The notes beneath the pieces are model-generated. The model made no database searches and was not told the origin of the DNA. It saw nothing but the letters and a program-made list of their open reading frames with translations. DNA of 64,000 nucleotides. It comes from Pteria penguin (Eukaryota > Mollusca > Bivalvia > Pterioida > Pteriidae). Both the position numbers and the translations under genes were made by a program. The DNA lies in NCBI GenBank assembly GCA_035048485.1, contig CM068581.1:64507381-64571380 (forward strand), in the 5' to 3' direction. Below are positions 36,801-48,826 of this stretch, piece by piece. Each line of letters begins with the position of its first letter. Positions within the stretch are counted from its first letter, which is position 1.

Positions 36801-37457
36801 TGGTGGTGGTAGTAGTAGTACTTTTAGCGATCAATAAGTAAAAAATAGGTATTACGTGGTACCATTTCAAACTGATCACTCATGAAAAAGATGAAATCTA
36901 TACTAGACACAAGATAATGAATATGCCATACATTCTTTCCCATCATCATAAGATACTACTATCTCCCACCCAAATGACAGGGAATGCATGAAGATTTGTA
37001 CTGCAATATTTTTATAAACAAGTGCAAGAGTGTACCGTTCAAATTTATCAATCTTTATATGTTTTATATAATGAACTAAAACTTTAATGAACTTTTTTTT
37101 TATAAAATATCAGATAAAGTTCAATATCCATCTTTCAGCAGCATTGAACCTATGCCTTATGATCTTAGTTTGTATTTTTAAGAATTAGAGCATTGGTCAT
37201 GCATAGGTCATAGATGTTGTTATATTAGTAATTACAGATAATGATGATAAATTTATACGTATAAAAATTATAAAGTTGGTATATAGTTGTTCATAAAGTC
37301 TCGAAATTTCTTGGTGTTTATTTTCAGCGCTGGACCAAACTATGTCAGATATCCACGTACTTGTGTGGTAATTAGGGATGGCAACGGTTGTCAACGCCTG
37401 GTCTACAGATACAATCGTATAAAAGCTTGTAGAGGAAGCATATCTGCCACTGGATGA
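33884..37457 (+). CDS. Microseminoprotein (PSP94)-like secreted protein, copy 1
   Basis: Exons 33884-33968, 36155-36260 and 37328-37457; phases 1 and 2; 106 residues. The first exon gives a signal peptide (MKLRVAFMLFLVLEFLVDF, cleavage near SHG) and the first mature cysteine (SCFQKRG). The second reads GCTYKGRYMWRG, then MFPGCMKCSCSKSNVLSCC. The third reads AGPNYVRYPRTC, NGCQRLVYRY, ACRGS and stop. The ten mature cysteines, including CxxCxC and the CC pair, match the spacing order of beta-microseminoprotein. Known members are small disulfide-rich secreted proteins, some antifungal or binding CRISP proteins; the role here is unknown. A polyadenylation signal AATAAA follows at 37507. Introns hold a retroelement tail (34830-35160). 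Confidence 0.82.
34540..35160 (+). mobile_element. Retroelement family A tail and another dispersed repeat in intron 1
   Basis: At 34830-35160, 'ttgtccccactgactgttag', 'tgttctgcttttttggtagg' and 'aaaggtgagcaca' follow the order of the family A tail at 6648-6990. The preceding 300 bases contain 'aaagggcaataactcctata', a word I recognise as a common dispersed bivalve repeat. Absent from the paralogous intron of gene 2. Confidence 0.5.
35161..36154. other. Rest of intron 1 of MSP-like gene 1
   Basis: From about 35530 to the exon the sequence aligns with 46360-47002 in copy 2, a relic of the tandem duplication. No other feature. Confidence 0.5.
36261..37327. other. Intron 2 of MSP-like gene 1
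   Basis: GA-rich and (TTG)/(TTA)/(TAG)n simple repeats at 36307-36432 and 36775-36822. A stretch at 36575-36640 vaguely resembles a SINE head. Confidence 0.5.
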
Positions 37458-37512
37458 TTGACATATTAAAATTGCTAGTGTAAAGTAATGTCGATTTCTT
37501 GAACCCAATAAA

Positions 37513-38639
37513 GATAACAGTATAACAATTCCTTGTTTCTTTCCTACTCTTTATAAAGTATTATGGGTTCATCAATGTTATATACTATTAAAGTAACCAA
37601 AGGAATGTAGCCATGGTCAAAGCAAACGAGATTAAGATATATTACATATTGTGGATGTGGTTAGCCAACCAGGATATTTTCATTTCTCTCGTGCACCTGG
37701 TCTTACCTCCTCTGAATTTCAGGGGTCTGTAAATGTCCCCTATGGTACATTGTTGTTAATACCACAGTCATGTGACACCATTTATTTTCGTATTTTAGAT
37801 TAACGTCAAAAATATTCGATTTGCAGTGTGGAGCTCGTAAAAAGTTCCCTGCGGAGGGTTTGATTTAAGTGTTATTTTATCCTTTTTCCTGATGCTATGT
37901 GGCAGTGGTATATATACATGTAGTGTTGAGTTATAGTCACAGTCTGTAGTTATATATAGTCTGTATGTAAGGGCATTTACGGAAAGTGTGGCTAGCTTAG
38001 CAGGAGGCGTTCACTCCTCCCTGGCACCTGGTTTCATCTCTGAATTTCAAGAGTCCGTGAATGTCCACTGTGATATATTGCTGTTAGTGCCATAGTTATG
38101 TGACATCAATTAATATCGTATTATAATATGCTAATAATATATTCAAGCAAACGAGATTAAGATATATTAAAAATACTGTAATAGAGTTACAAAACAGATC
38201 AAGGAAGATTAAGTGACAATGGTCATTCTGTTAGAGTGGGTTACAATTTCATGGTCCGAACTTTAACAACAGAAGCAGTACAAAGAACAAAAATCTGAAA
38301 ATTATTAGTATTCCTCCATTTATACGAAAATTAATCCTTGCTTATTCTCACAACTGATGTTTTTTCAGTGATACTCAAATATTGGCCATCCAATATATCT
38401 TGTGAGCAATCAGCAAATTAACCTATATGAAAGAGTTATACCCAATGTAAGGTATTGTTAAATTTCCGACAGGAATATGGATCTTGCATTTAAAGATTAC
38501 CACTTTCGCTAAAATTAGTAAATTATGGAATGTCTTATTAAGAATATAATCGAAGCAATGCTTTGAAAAGGTCAATGCATAAAACAAAGATGCTTTTATA
38601 TTTCATAAGATTACTGGTACGAATATTTAGATGGTGTTA
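37513..38639. other. Intergenic region with two family B tail fragments
   Basis: The tail repeat occurs twice, at 37640-37800 and 37970-38120, both plus strand. Each has 'cacctggt', 'ctctgaatttca' and 'agtcatgtgac'-like words. The rest shows nothing recognised. Confidence 0.55.
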
Positions 38640-40050
38640 CTTCAGTCATGTCAATGATACAAGTAAACAATCGGAGAAGTACCAAATGGTAAACCATATT
38701 TCATACTCCATGGAATAAAAGGACAATATTGTGTATAGTGACATATTCAGACAAACGCCAACCCCAATAAAATCGAGGTGAAACCAGGTGTGCCCAGAAG
38801 GAGTAAGCGTCCCTTGGTTGCATACAACATCCGTTGCAAAAGTCCTGCAGATAGATATACACGTATGAACACATGAAAAAGACAAGAACACGAAGTCAAA
38901 TTTTCCTTTTCAAGACATGAAATGTTATTTTACCTAAATTCCGGTGTCAGAAATGCACGTGGACGAATGTCTGTATATATATACTAATATGTCAAATCAA
39001 GTATAGTCAAAAAGTTAAGATGGTTATTTTGTAAGGTCAGGTCCCAAAATATCGGTTAACATTCTTGAAAAAGGAATCTGAAATCGCACTAGATCCCTAT
39101 ATTGACCATACAACTTTCTCCGTGACAATTTCAAACTTCCTCAATATATCCTTGTGAGAGTAGTTTCGTGGCAAGAAGCCTCGCTCTCAGGACGAAATTT
39201 CGTATTTAGAGCATGCCCCGGCATAGCGTTTAAGTTGTGAAATAAAGACGCCATATGCGGGAGAGGAAAGTATGTTGCTAATCAGAAAAGGGAATTTGGT
39301 AATAATGAAATTGAAATTGTCACGTTTGTCATAGAGAGAGGTTACCAATGAACCATCGTCACTAATTGATAGTAGTATATCGAGGTATGAAGCAGAAGAT
39401 GCGCTCTCTGCTGTATCTTTTATTTCAAGTTCCTTTGGATATATGATGTTGCGGTGATCCTTAAATACAGGGTTGTTAATCGACAAAAGGTCATCGATGT
39501 ATCTTCAAGTAAAGTTGAACCGAGGTGCTAATTGTTTATTCCCTTTAGAGAGCAGATAATGTATAAAATTCTGCTTCGTACGAGTACAAAAATATGTCGG
39601 CCAGAAGAGGCATGCAATTAGTACCAATCGGAATGCCAACAATCTGTTGGAATACTTTCCCACTAAATATCACAAAAGTATTATCTATAAGAAATTCTAA
39701 CATTTGGATGATCTCTTTTTCTTAATACTTGCTGCTGGAATCAGACTGTTCCTTTACAAAATGTATGTCGTTGTGGCCTAAAACGAGATACTTATACCTA
39801 CAAATTCCTTTTTTGTTAAAGAAGGCGTTTTGAATAATTGATGTTATTCTGTTCTTCAGTTTTTGTAGAGGAATGGTTGTATAAAGACTCGAAAAGTAAA
39901 AAGATTTGATAATAGTGACATTATTGAAAATATGAGATTTTAGATGTTCCTTAGAATTCTTTAGGATCCACATTCGATTGATTCCGCTTCTCGAGTCAGT
40001 TATACAGCAGAATTTCTAAAGACCATGTTTGATTTCTGTTAGAATTTTGG
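38640..40050 (-). pseudogene. Penelope-like family B reverse transcriptase, longest copy
   Basis: Reading leftwards from 40000: RMWILKNSKEHL, FSSLYTTIPLQKLKNRI, YLVLGHNDIHFVKEQ, an in-frame stop near 39724, then FQQIVGIPIGTNCMPLLADI and FLYSYEAEF, a stop or shift near 39510, RYIDDLLSINNPVF (catalytic YIDD intact), IIYPKELEI, YDKRDNFNFIIT and AYGVFISQLKRYA. SLYTTIP and GIPIGT are RT motifs A-B; the order suits Penelope-like enzymes. The tail 38640-39000 matches 31450-31740. Few breaks separate it from an open frame, so it is younger than the other copies. No GIY-YIG domain seen. Confidence 0.75.
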
Positions 40051-40197
40051 GGAGTAACATGGAAAGAAACTTGGGGTAACCCTTGGAAAATCCCGCTATG
40101 AATCGATGCTTATTCGACTTCTTTTCTTTAGAAGAATTCTAATCGACTCAGCCATTCAGAAAGAGTGTCTTAGTCAACCTTCTCTCTCTTAGGCCAA

Positions 40198-40470
40198 TTG
40201 ATTTGATTGAATATTTTAACGTCTCTCCACGATTATTACACGTATATGGTGACGGCATCTGCCTGATGCATTGTATACAAATTTAGACATTTGCAACGTA
40301 ACCTTCCGAAGCAGTCAGGATCTTATACGTACCACGCCTACCGTGACACTGGACCTCGGTTTTTACTGTCTCGTCCGAAAGACAAAACAAAGCGTACGGG
40401 TTGGGAGTCGAACCGTGGACATCTCGATCAGGAGCCGAGCATCTTATCCAATAGTCAACACCGGCTTTGA
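40198..40470 (-). mobile_element. SINE, full length
   Basis: 'ttgatttgattgaatatttt', 'gtatatggtgacggcatct', 'gtctcgtccgaaagac' and a head end 'agtcaacaccggctttg'. More diverged than the copies at 28044 and 46055. Confidence 0.75.
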
Positions 40471-42220
40471 TGGCATGTAAAAACCATAAAGCCATCGTGA
40501 TCTTGCTGTAAGTACAAATAACGGTTATTCCGGTCATTTTGAGTATTTAAATACGAATCTCTACTGTCGGTTTGAGAAGAGCACACCGTTTGTCCGTCTT
40601 GCACCGCAACGTCATAGGTTTTCTCCTCTGCGCTCCGTAGAGATCGTTTCGTTATTTTATTCCAACAAATCTACATTTTATCACTTTGTACCGCAATTAA
40701 GCGTCTAAAGGAATGCGATTAAACCCTTGGTGAACTCAGATGACCGTATGACGTCACCAAAACTTCAAAGATAGATATTAAGTGCACATGTAAGCACTAA
40801 TGCAAACCACTGCAGATTTAACTTAGATTTATTGATAAGGTAAATGTGATAAAATATAACGAAATGATCTATGAGAAATTATATGTTGTCTCCAGACATC
40901 GAAGAATTGAACTGTTTTAATCAGATTCGATAAAAAATGAACGAGTGTTTTGCAGTTATATAGATGAGTGTCACCCAAGGCTGCAGGGAGAGAGAGAGTA
41001 TTATCCAAAGATTAGTATGATTTCTACCTCTGGGTTTCCAAACAACAGGAAGTCGTCGCCTGAGAACCATCGTGTTTTACTCCCAAATATTTAATTTAGA
41101 GAAAATCAAGTTTTGAATACAATTGTTCGCTACTACATGCTCTCTACTATAAGATATTTAAATTAATAACATGCATAAGGCGTCAAAGATTTAATTTAAA
41201 TCTTTATTTACCTCAAATTATGATCAGGTTTCTTTAGGTCTGAAGTTTTTCAAATGTAGATAGAACATTTTTCCAATTTTTAAAAAATTTCTTTAAATAT
41301 TAGAGTAAATCCACAATGATCTGTGTCCATTTTGACAAATGAAAACAGAGAAAAATATCACGTGATACAGAAAAGGAACAGAATGGTACTTTTCCTATCT
41401 ATAAATCTTTTTCCATTGATAACGATAGAAATTATGGTGATAGAAGAGAATGAAATTTAGAAAAGTGAACCTACCTACCCCACCAAGCATATATTGTCCA
41501 ATGTAAATGTCTTCTACTCTCTTAATTAATACATATATCCATCAAACTAAGTGTGACTAAAACTTTTTATCACTTTTCTCACTGTACTATTTTACAAAGG
41601 AATACCAATGACTTGAAATTCTTTTTATATATTTAATGACGTAATTTTGTGAGAAAAATTAATATTATCCCACTGAAAGTGTTTTCTTTGTTAGCTATCT
41701 GACTGATAAGCATCGTTGTAAATTTAGGAGGACAATAAAACACGTGTGTTTGCAAATTTTAATATCATTCATAATAGAAATAAACTTTCTGTTCTCTTGT
41801 GAAGACCATAGTCCTAACACGAGAGAGTACAAGTCCCCCCACCCCACCCCAACCTCTCTATCCCTCCGTGATCGTTGCATCTATACGAAACAAGAACATA
41901 ATCACCTCAATTTCTATACATGCTTACATCTACATTGGATCTACAAAAATAATTATATGCTAAATGTACAGATTTTACATCAGTTTACAAGGTTTACTCT
42001 AGACTGATCAAATGGTTAATTAGATTTTCTGGCCTATGTTTGTCGGTTTCATTTTCTCATTTTAAAATATTTCAACTTCTGTACATACGTTTCTACTACT
42101 CTAAAAATAGCGACCAAAGAGAAAGATAAAATAATAGAAGTGGTCCCTTTGATAGCGTCCAAAAGGGGCTAACAGTGGCTATTTATTTATAATTAAATGC
42201 GAATTATCATACAGATAGGT
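40471..42220. other. Non-genic AT-rich interval
   Basis: No gene recognised. Only short simple repeats (gagagagag near 40990; C-rich near 41835). Confidence 0.45.
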
Positions 42221-43504
42221 GCAGTCCTAACATAACATACACATTAACGCGAAAAGCGTTCACAAGGATTGCTTTAGTACACGTGCCAACCGCTCCTCGC
42301 GTAAACGCGATTTATTCCCGCGTGCGCTTGGTCCAGTCGCACGTTCACATGCCTAAATTTGTAATTCTCTATGCAGTGGTATGGACGTTGAAAGTAAAAT
42401 GGATCTAATTAAATTACCGCGAATGTTGGCATATATACGTTAATTAAATGTAATCTTAAAATCCCGCATTAACAGTTTCATATGTAATAACAAAAAATTA
42501 CCAAGTAGACATGCAAAAAGGTATTTATGAAAAACATCATACTATAAGACACTAACATGATTACTTTCTAATTCTATTTAGATTATTTATTATTAATTAA
42601 CTATTTTATGTATTTATCATTATTTAATTTAGTTTTTTTTTCTATTATTTATGAATATCATAATTATCATCATCATTATTATCTTTATTAATTTTCTTCT
42701 TATTATTATTATGATTATTATATTACTAAAACATTAATGTTTTAATATCAAATACACAGCGTATATAAAGATTCTCCTTCAAATCCTTCTATCTGTACAT
42801 GTTAATAAATATAGAACATACATACATTGTACCTATTAATTTAGTGCACCATATGCGCATTTCGACAACTTATGTGAACCAAAGAGTCTATCTAAGAACA
42901 GAACCATGCATGAGGAGATACTCCTTAGTTTTAGAGTGATTTACTGAATTTGATGACTGAAAACTTGAAGTATATATTTTATGTCAGTACAAAAGCACTA
43001 AAAACTAGATTTATGATGCCCTCGGGACTATCCGTCCACCAGCAGTGACACCGGCCTAGTGGTTAAAATAAAATACCTATTAATGCAGTGTACCATATGC
43101 GCATTTTGACAACTTATGTCTCTTCAGTGATGCTCGTGGCCAAATAATGGAATTCTCAAAGTATATGAATATTTGAAGAGCCGTGTTGAAACCAAATTGA
43201 AAGACAAGAAAACCAAAGAATAGAGTTATGCATGAGGAGATACTCCTTAGTTTTAGATTGATTTACTTAATTTGATGACTGAAAATTTGAAGCATATATA
43301 ATAGGTTTTAAGTTGTAAGCAAGAGAACGTGACTGTCAATAACATGCACGCGGCAGTCAATCGCGTTAACACAGTCTCAAAATTAAGTTCACGTGGAAAT
43401 GTGCGTTAACGCAAACGCGAGTGCTCAACAGTCCTGATCGCACAAGGAACGCAAACTTCACATTAAACTAGACGTTAACATAATATTATGTTAGGACAGC
43501 ACCT
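42219..43504. mobile_element. 1.3-kb inverted-repeat element with internal duplication
   Basis: The left terminus AGGTGCAGTCCTAACATAA is mirrored by the right terminus, which read inward is AGGTGCTGTCCTAACATAA. Both ends contain clustered 'aacgcgaaa/gcgttaacgc' motifs. Two internal segments repeat directly: 42845-43000 and 43085-43310, both with 'accatatgcgcattt' and 'gaggagatactccttag'. No ORF. A non-autonomous DNA transposon is the best reading; no clear target duplication. Confidence 0.6.
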
Positions 43505-43513
43505 CACTATATG

Positions 43514-43772
43514 CATTTTTCATTGATTATTGTTTTGCGTCACACCACGATTATTTCACGTATATGGTGACGGCATCTGCCTGATGCATTGCATACAAAT
43601 TTATACCTTTGTATCGGACCCACCCGAAGCAGTGAGAGATCTTTTACCCGTTACGCCCAACATGACACGAGATTTTTACGGTCTCATCCGAAAGACAGAA
43701 CACTGGTGTTCCCAGAGCGGGAGTCGAACCCGGGACCTTGCGATCACCTTATCCACTAGGTCACACCGGCTT
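43514..43772 (-). mobile_element. SINE, full length
   Basis: 'gtcacaccacgattatttc', 'gatgcattgcatacaaattt', 'gtctcatccgaaagacag' and head 'ctaggtcacaccggctta'. It lies just outside the inverted-repeat element. Confidence 0.78.
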
Positions 43773-44829
43773 AATTATCATATGTACATGTGGCATATTA
43801 TAATGTGCATGTACTATGAGCTAATACATTTTACAAGGGTTAGAAGCCAGCCCCTGCACATGGAATGTTTTACATAATTAGCCCATGGCAAATTTGGGGG
43901 GGGGGGGGGTGTTTCTGTGCACTCTTATTCGGTTATTGCCCAGTAATCTTCATCATCAATAATCATCATTAATTAAGGAGAACCAGAAACATGTATGCAC
44001 TGAATTTCGGAAAATAATATGACAATTTTTATGCAAAGCATATTGAGGTGTTTCGGGGGGGGGGGGGGGGGGGGGGGGGGGGTTCTTTCTTTTCTTTTCT
44101 TTAATGGGGTTGAGCTGAAGGGAAGTATATTTACAAACACGTAAACGGAAATACGAAAATAAATTAGAAATAGAAATAAATTGCTTTTGACATGTCTATT
44201 CTCTGTGCAACATGGCCGACTATGAGGTTCTTTATCCCCTCTGCCTTACTTTTCCTTTGGCCATGATATTGATAACTCAGTGTAATCCATTATGATGTTC
44301 AAATTATCTTCGGAGAGATTTTCAATAGATGAAATCTTAAATAACTCTATTGCAAACTTGTTGCCGCTTAAATAACAGATGAATAGTAGCAAAAAAAAAA
44401 AAACAAAACAAAACAAAAATAAAAAAAAAAAAAACAAAAACAAAGTAATAAATAAACAAATAAATAAATACTCAACACTCGGTGATCTGACCCTTTTAAG
44501 CCCTTATTACGATTTGTAAAATTTATTTCTTGGAGCTGATTATGTAATATGTCATAAGAAATGTAGTGGTTCACGTAGCAGTACCACAAACATTTTGTTT
44601 TTCCCATTAGTAGTGATGTATTTATATTGAAGCGTGCCACTCTAGTAACAATATCAAGAAAGAAAGAGTAGAAAGCCTTCGCAACATTGATTCCTTCCTG
44701 TTTTCCCACCTTCTTTTATTCTCCTTTGTGTTCAGGCTTTAATTCTTGCCTTCCTTTCTCTCCTAATATTTATCGTGCCCGTCTAGCTATGAGTATTTAT
44801 GAAATATGAGGGCCACCTGTGTTATTATT
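43773..44829. other. Intergenic interval with G runs
   Basis: Poly-G tracts at 43897-43910 and 44056-44082, A-rich tract at 44390-44445. No gene. Confidence 0.6.
44056..44082. repeat. Poly-G tract (about 27 G)
   Basis: An uninterrupted G run followed by 'ttctttcttttctttt'. It could form a G-quadruplex; length is prone to assembly error. Confidence 0.9.
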
Positions 44830-45151
44830 TTGTCATCGAGAAACATCACAAGCACATCTTGTTTCTATATACAATTATGAGTTATTACTCTTAGTATTGT
44901 TATGTGACGATGAGTATATCATTATAAAAATCACAGCAGTGTAAACGAAGTTCAGAGAGCTATTAAATGAAAGTCAAAACGTCAGCAGTACTACCAAGTG
45001 TTGAAAATCTCAATCAAAATTATTCACTGTTATTCACTCTTTTTCCTGCAAATTTGGACTATAGCTTAGCTTCATTTCCTAATCACACGAAACATCGTTC
45101 AATGATTGGTTAGCTCTTACATCATGTATATTTGATTAGGAATAATCATGT

Positions 45152-45160
45152 TATATAAAG
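45152..45160 (+). promoter_or_regulatory. TATA box of MSP-like gene 2
   Basis: TATATAAAG 50 bp before the ATG, in a conserved block ('gtgtatacttatagaatttg' versus 'gtgtattcatatagaatttg' in copy 1), followed by 'ctgacgtcaaaatgaa' identical in both genes. Confidence 0.55.
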
Positions 45161-45201
45161 TGTATACTTATAGAATTTGTCATTTTATAACTGACGTCAA
45201 A

Positions 45202-47216
45202 ATGAAATTGAGGGCTGCTTTGATTCTTTCGTTGGTCCTAGTATATTTGTTAGACTTTTCTCATGCATCATGTTTCAGGAAGAGAGGTAAGAATATTTCT
45301 TGCAGTAGTAACAGGAAGGATGAACTGTAAACCAGTTATCACATCAATTGAGTGATGGGGGTCATTTCTTTTGACCACCCAATAATTTTATTTAGAACAC
45401 CAAATATTTAGATATTACAGCATAATTTTCATCAACAGTTAAAATCATATATTTATAAAGAATTGGAAAAGTCCTCCAAGGGGAAGTCCGGTACATAAAA
45501 CGTAAAGGAACACAAACACTCTATGTTGCCTCACGACCTTTTTAAGCAATTTAAGAGGTAATAAATACATACATTTGTCATCTCTGAAATTGCTTGATCG
45601 TCGTGAGGCTGAAAATTTGCGACATAAAATGTTTGTGTTTCTTTATTTCATATATTTATAGTTTCTTCAAACCATTTACCACTTAATTTGGGATAAATTA
45701 CCTTAAGGACGTTATTCCTTAACGACCTTTCAATGAAAGAAAAACGTGAAAATGCATTTATCTATTTGATTTCTTATTTTGTACAGCAATTAAAGGTAAA
45801 ATGTAAAGAAAACTGGGAAACTGGCAAATTTTATTTAATAATATTGAAAATAAATACCAATACAGGAAAACAAAAATTTTGATATTGATGTTAAGTTTCA
45901 TGGATTTATATCATTTTGATTTTTTTCTGGCTGCGACGTCATCTCAGAACAGAACAAAAATATATTAAACGCTTAAAATATTTAACTTCACTCTACTTGT
46001 CTTTCTGTTTCTTTTTTTTTTTTTTATTTTATTTTATTTTTTTTTTTTTAATTTTCTTTTACGTCATACCACGAATATTTCACGTATATGGTGACGGCAT
46101 CTGCTTGATGCGGGGCATACAAATTTTGACCTTTGCAACGGACCCAACCGAAGCAGTGAGGGATCTTTAACGTGCCATGCATACCACGACACGGGGCCTC
46201 GGTTTTTACTGTCTCATCCGAAAGACAGGACACAGGTATGACCAGAGCGGAAATCGAACCCCGGCCTCCCGATTAAGAGTCCAGCGCGATACCACTAGGC
46301 CACGCCGGCTTATTTCTTTCTTTCCATACAGCTATGTAGCATTTGTAACAGGCTAACAGTAGTGATATAGAATTTAGATACACTCTCGACTGAAAAGAGG
46401 GAAAAGGGATGGAGATGCCTTTGTAATCACCTTTTTAAAACATTATGTAAAAAATGTAAAAAGATATCCATAAACTAGTCATTTGAATTCATATATTTCG
46501 AAATCATCTTAAAGTTAAGTTCTGTTATACACCGATCAAAACTACTATATTTATATTCATCTCAAAAACAAAAGGCATATAAAATTCAAATATATATGAG
46601 TATCCAACCTATTTGGATAAGAGACCAGAATTATAGGGCATTAATAATTAGAAGAAGGAAGACGAAGACTTCATAACTGGGAAGTGAGAATACGAATCAT
46701 CAAAATGTTCGCGTCTCCTGTGTTAAAACTACATCTGCACATGTATATCTATAAGTCAATCTCATATGTGAAATAAAATAAAGATTAACTCCTTTGTCTT
46801 TTTAATGAAACAAAGTAGCATTTTGAGAAATAAATTGCACTAACATTTCTTTGTGTAATTTATCAGGATGTCCGTTTATTTCGACTGCAAACTGTTTGAG
46901 ATATTGGTGATTTCCAAACACCTGGTTTTCATTTCTCTCCAACCGAGAATTACGCTTCCAGGTTATTGATAACTCTTCAAGTTGTGTATGTTTCTATTGA
47001 AGGTTGTTCATACCGTGGTAGATATATGTGGCGTGGACAGAGTAATCGAATGTTTCCTGGCTGCATGAAGTGTTCTTGCTCTACGTCGAATTTGCTGTCC
47101 TGTTGCAGGTAAAAATTCTTGTACTCTCAATAAACAATTTAGAAAGTTATACAGAGTGAAAGAGAGAGAGGTTAGGAGAGAGAATTTGTTTTTGTTTGTT
47201 TGGTCTGTTGGTTTTT

Positions 47217-47258
<42 letters not shown>

Positions 47259-47364
47259 TCTTGCAGGTAAGTTACTACTAAAAAGTGTTTAGAAGATACA
47301 ACTAAAGGTGTGGTGAGAGTCCTTTCGGGGTATTTCAGTATATTTTCATATATATATTTGGGAA

Positions 47365-47411
<47 letters not shown>

Positions 47412-48776
47412 TCAAGCGATGGATAATAGATAAAGATATATAATGAGTAGTTCCATTTCAAATTTATCGCTGATGAAAATGATGTAGATACCATTTATAA
47501 TTAATACTAGATAATAAAAAGATAAACAGATTAAAATATAAATATGCCACACATTTTTTTCATCAACATTAAAAATAACCATTGAACTCAATCGGTAATG
47601 TGCATAGCTTACAACCGAGAGTTCCTGTGCGCTAATTCAGGTGGCAGCTTGTAGGTGTTCTCTCTTGCTGATGAGTAAGATGCCCGTTGTTAACGTAGAC
47701 GCGGCAAGTTAAGTAATATTTGGTTGGTTGTTTGATTGGTGTTTTACGTCGCTTTCAACAATATTTCAAGTATATGGCGACACGGAAACAAGAGGTAACC
47801 AATCTCTTAAACATAGTGGCGCAATCCGGGAACCGGATCGTCGGCGCCGCAGGCCAAGCACTTAACTACTATACTAAGCCTGCTCCAGTACTCTTCGGAG
47901 GGTCTGTTGTAAAGTTTTCTCATAATCTGCATTGCAGAAAGAAATTTAACGCCCAGATAGAATTTCTAAAGGGGCTAAACACTAAAATGACATCCATCGA
48001 AAAAGAAGAAAGCATCATTCTAGTGTGTATTATACCCTGCACTATAACAAAGACTAGGCGTTTATACATTGGTGGCATGCGAGGGAAACACTGTGGTTCT
48101 GATCGAATCTTTAATCATAGGCATCTGATGTGATATTTCAAAAAATCAATTTAAAATTTGAAAATCTTATTGTTTTGCTAGTACATGTATGTTGTTCTTC
48201 TGTTTTGGGTTTTAGTTTTATCATTGTGTTTCATTGGAGAATGGAGAGAAGGTCTAAATAGCTTGTTCACTTATCAATTTGAATTAATCAAATGTTTATG
48301 TCCATGATTGAAATGTATGTTTCTGAGCAATATGGACAAGTTCAACTAAGACCCTAGCAGCAACGCTATCCATAATGTTGATTTTATATTCCACTCTACA
48401 AACACATTCTCGATATGACGAAACTTTTCACGTATATATGTATATACCTATAATCTAAAGATGTTGAATTGATCTCGCACTGTGCCTTAAGAATAGGAGC
48501 ATTTGTCGTATATGCATGGGTCATAGGACAATGGTTTTATATTATGACAGATAATGATGAAAAAAATCATATATAAGTTGCAATATGATTGTTCCTGAAG
48601 TCTTGAAATTTAATCAAGTCTGTTGGTGTTTTTTTTTTTTTTTTAGCGCTGGACCAAACTATGTCAGATATCCACGTACTTGTGCGGTTATCAGGGATCG
48701 TAACGGTTGCCAACGCCTAGTATATAGATACAACCGTAGAAGAGCTTGTAGAGGAAGAATTTCTGCCACTGGATGA
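45202..48776 (+). CDS. Microseminoprotein (PSP94)-like secreted protein, copy 2
   Basis: Exons 45202-45286, 47003-47108 and 48647-48776; same lengths and phases as copy 1; 106 residues. Signal peptide MKLRAALILSLVLVYLLDF then SHASCFRKRG. Middle exon GCSYRGRYMWRGQSNRMFPG then CMKCSCSTSNLLSCC. Last exon AGPNYVRYPRTCAVIRDRNG then C, VYRYNRRRACRGRISATG and stop. All ten cysteines are kept, and the second and third exons are nearly identical to those of copy 1, which indicates recent duplication or gene conversion. AATAAA at 48820. The intron 1 insertions (hairpin repeat 45494-45650, SINE 46055-46311) are absent from copy 1. Confidence 0.85.
45494..45650. mobile_element. Palindromic MITE-like element in intron 1 of copy 2
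   Basis: The left arm 'aaaggaacacaaacact...gcctcacgacc...agcaattt' is mirrored by the right arm 'aaattgcttgatcgtcgtgaggc...tgtttgtgtttcttta'. The whole 155 bp folds into a hairpin. A single arm occurs at 14923-15010. Confidence 0.7.
46055..46311 (-). mobile_element. SINE, full length, in intron 1 of copy 2
   Basis: Close match to the copy at 28044: 'gcatctgcttgatgcggggc', 'ggatctttaacgtgccatgc', 'gtctcatccgaaagacagg' and head 'ccactaggccacgccggctt'. Preceded by a T-rich tract. Confidence 0.82.
47218..47257. repeat. (TCA)n microsatellite
   Basis: About 13 TCA units in intron 2 of copy 2; (TTA)n follows at 47369-47411. Confidence 0.95.
47715..47885 (-). mobile_element. SINE of a different family
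   Basis: Starts 'ggttggttgtttgattggtg' and 'ttttacgtcgctttcaac', and ends with a reverse tRNA-like head around 'aatccgggaaccggatcg' and 'aagcacttaactactatac'. Its body differs from the main SINE. It accounts for the first half of an open frame at 47720-48133. Confidence 0.55.
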
Positions 48777-48826
48777 TCGACATAAGATCAATGCTCACGA
48801 AAAGAAATGGCGATTTCTGAATAAAG

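Noticed and set aside
47218..47257. CRISPR-like or other regularly spaced array
   Set aside because: Pure trinucleotide microsatellite without spacers; no CRISPR structure is seen anywhere in the window.
47720..48133. 137-codon ORF as a protein gene
   Set aside because: Its first half is a reverse-oriented SINE and the rest shows no domain; it lies inside intron 2 of an MSP-like gene.
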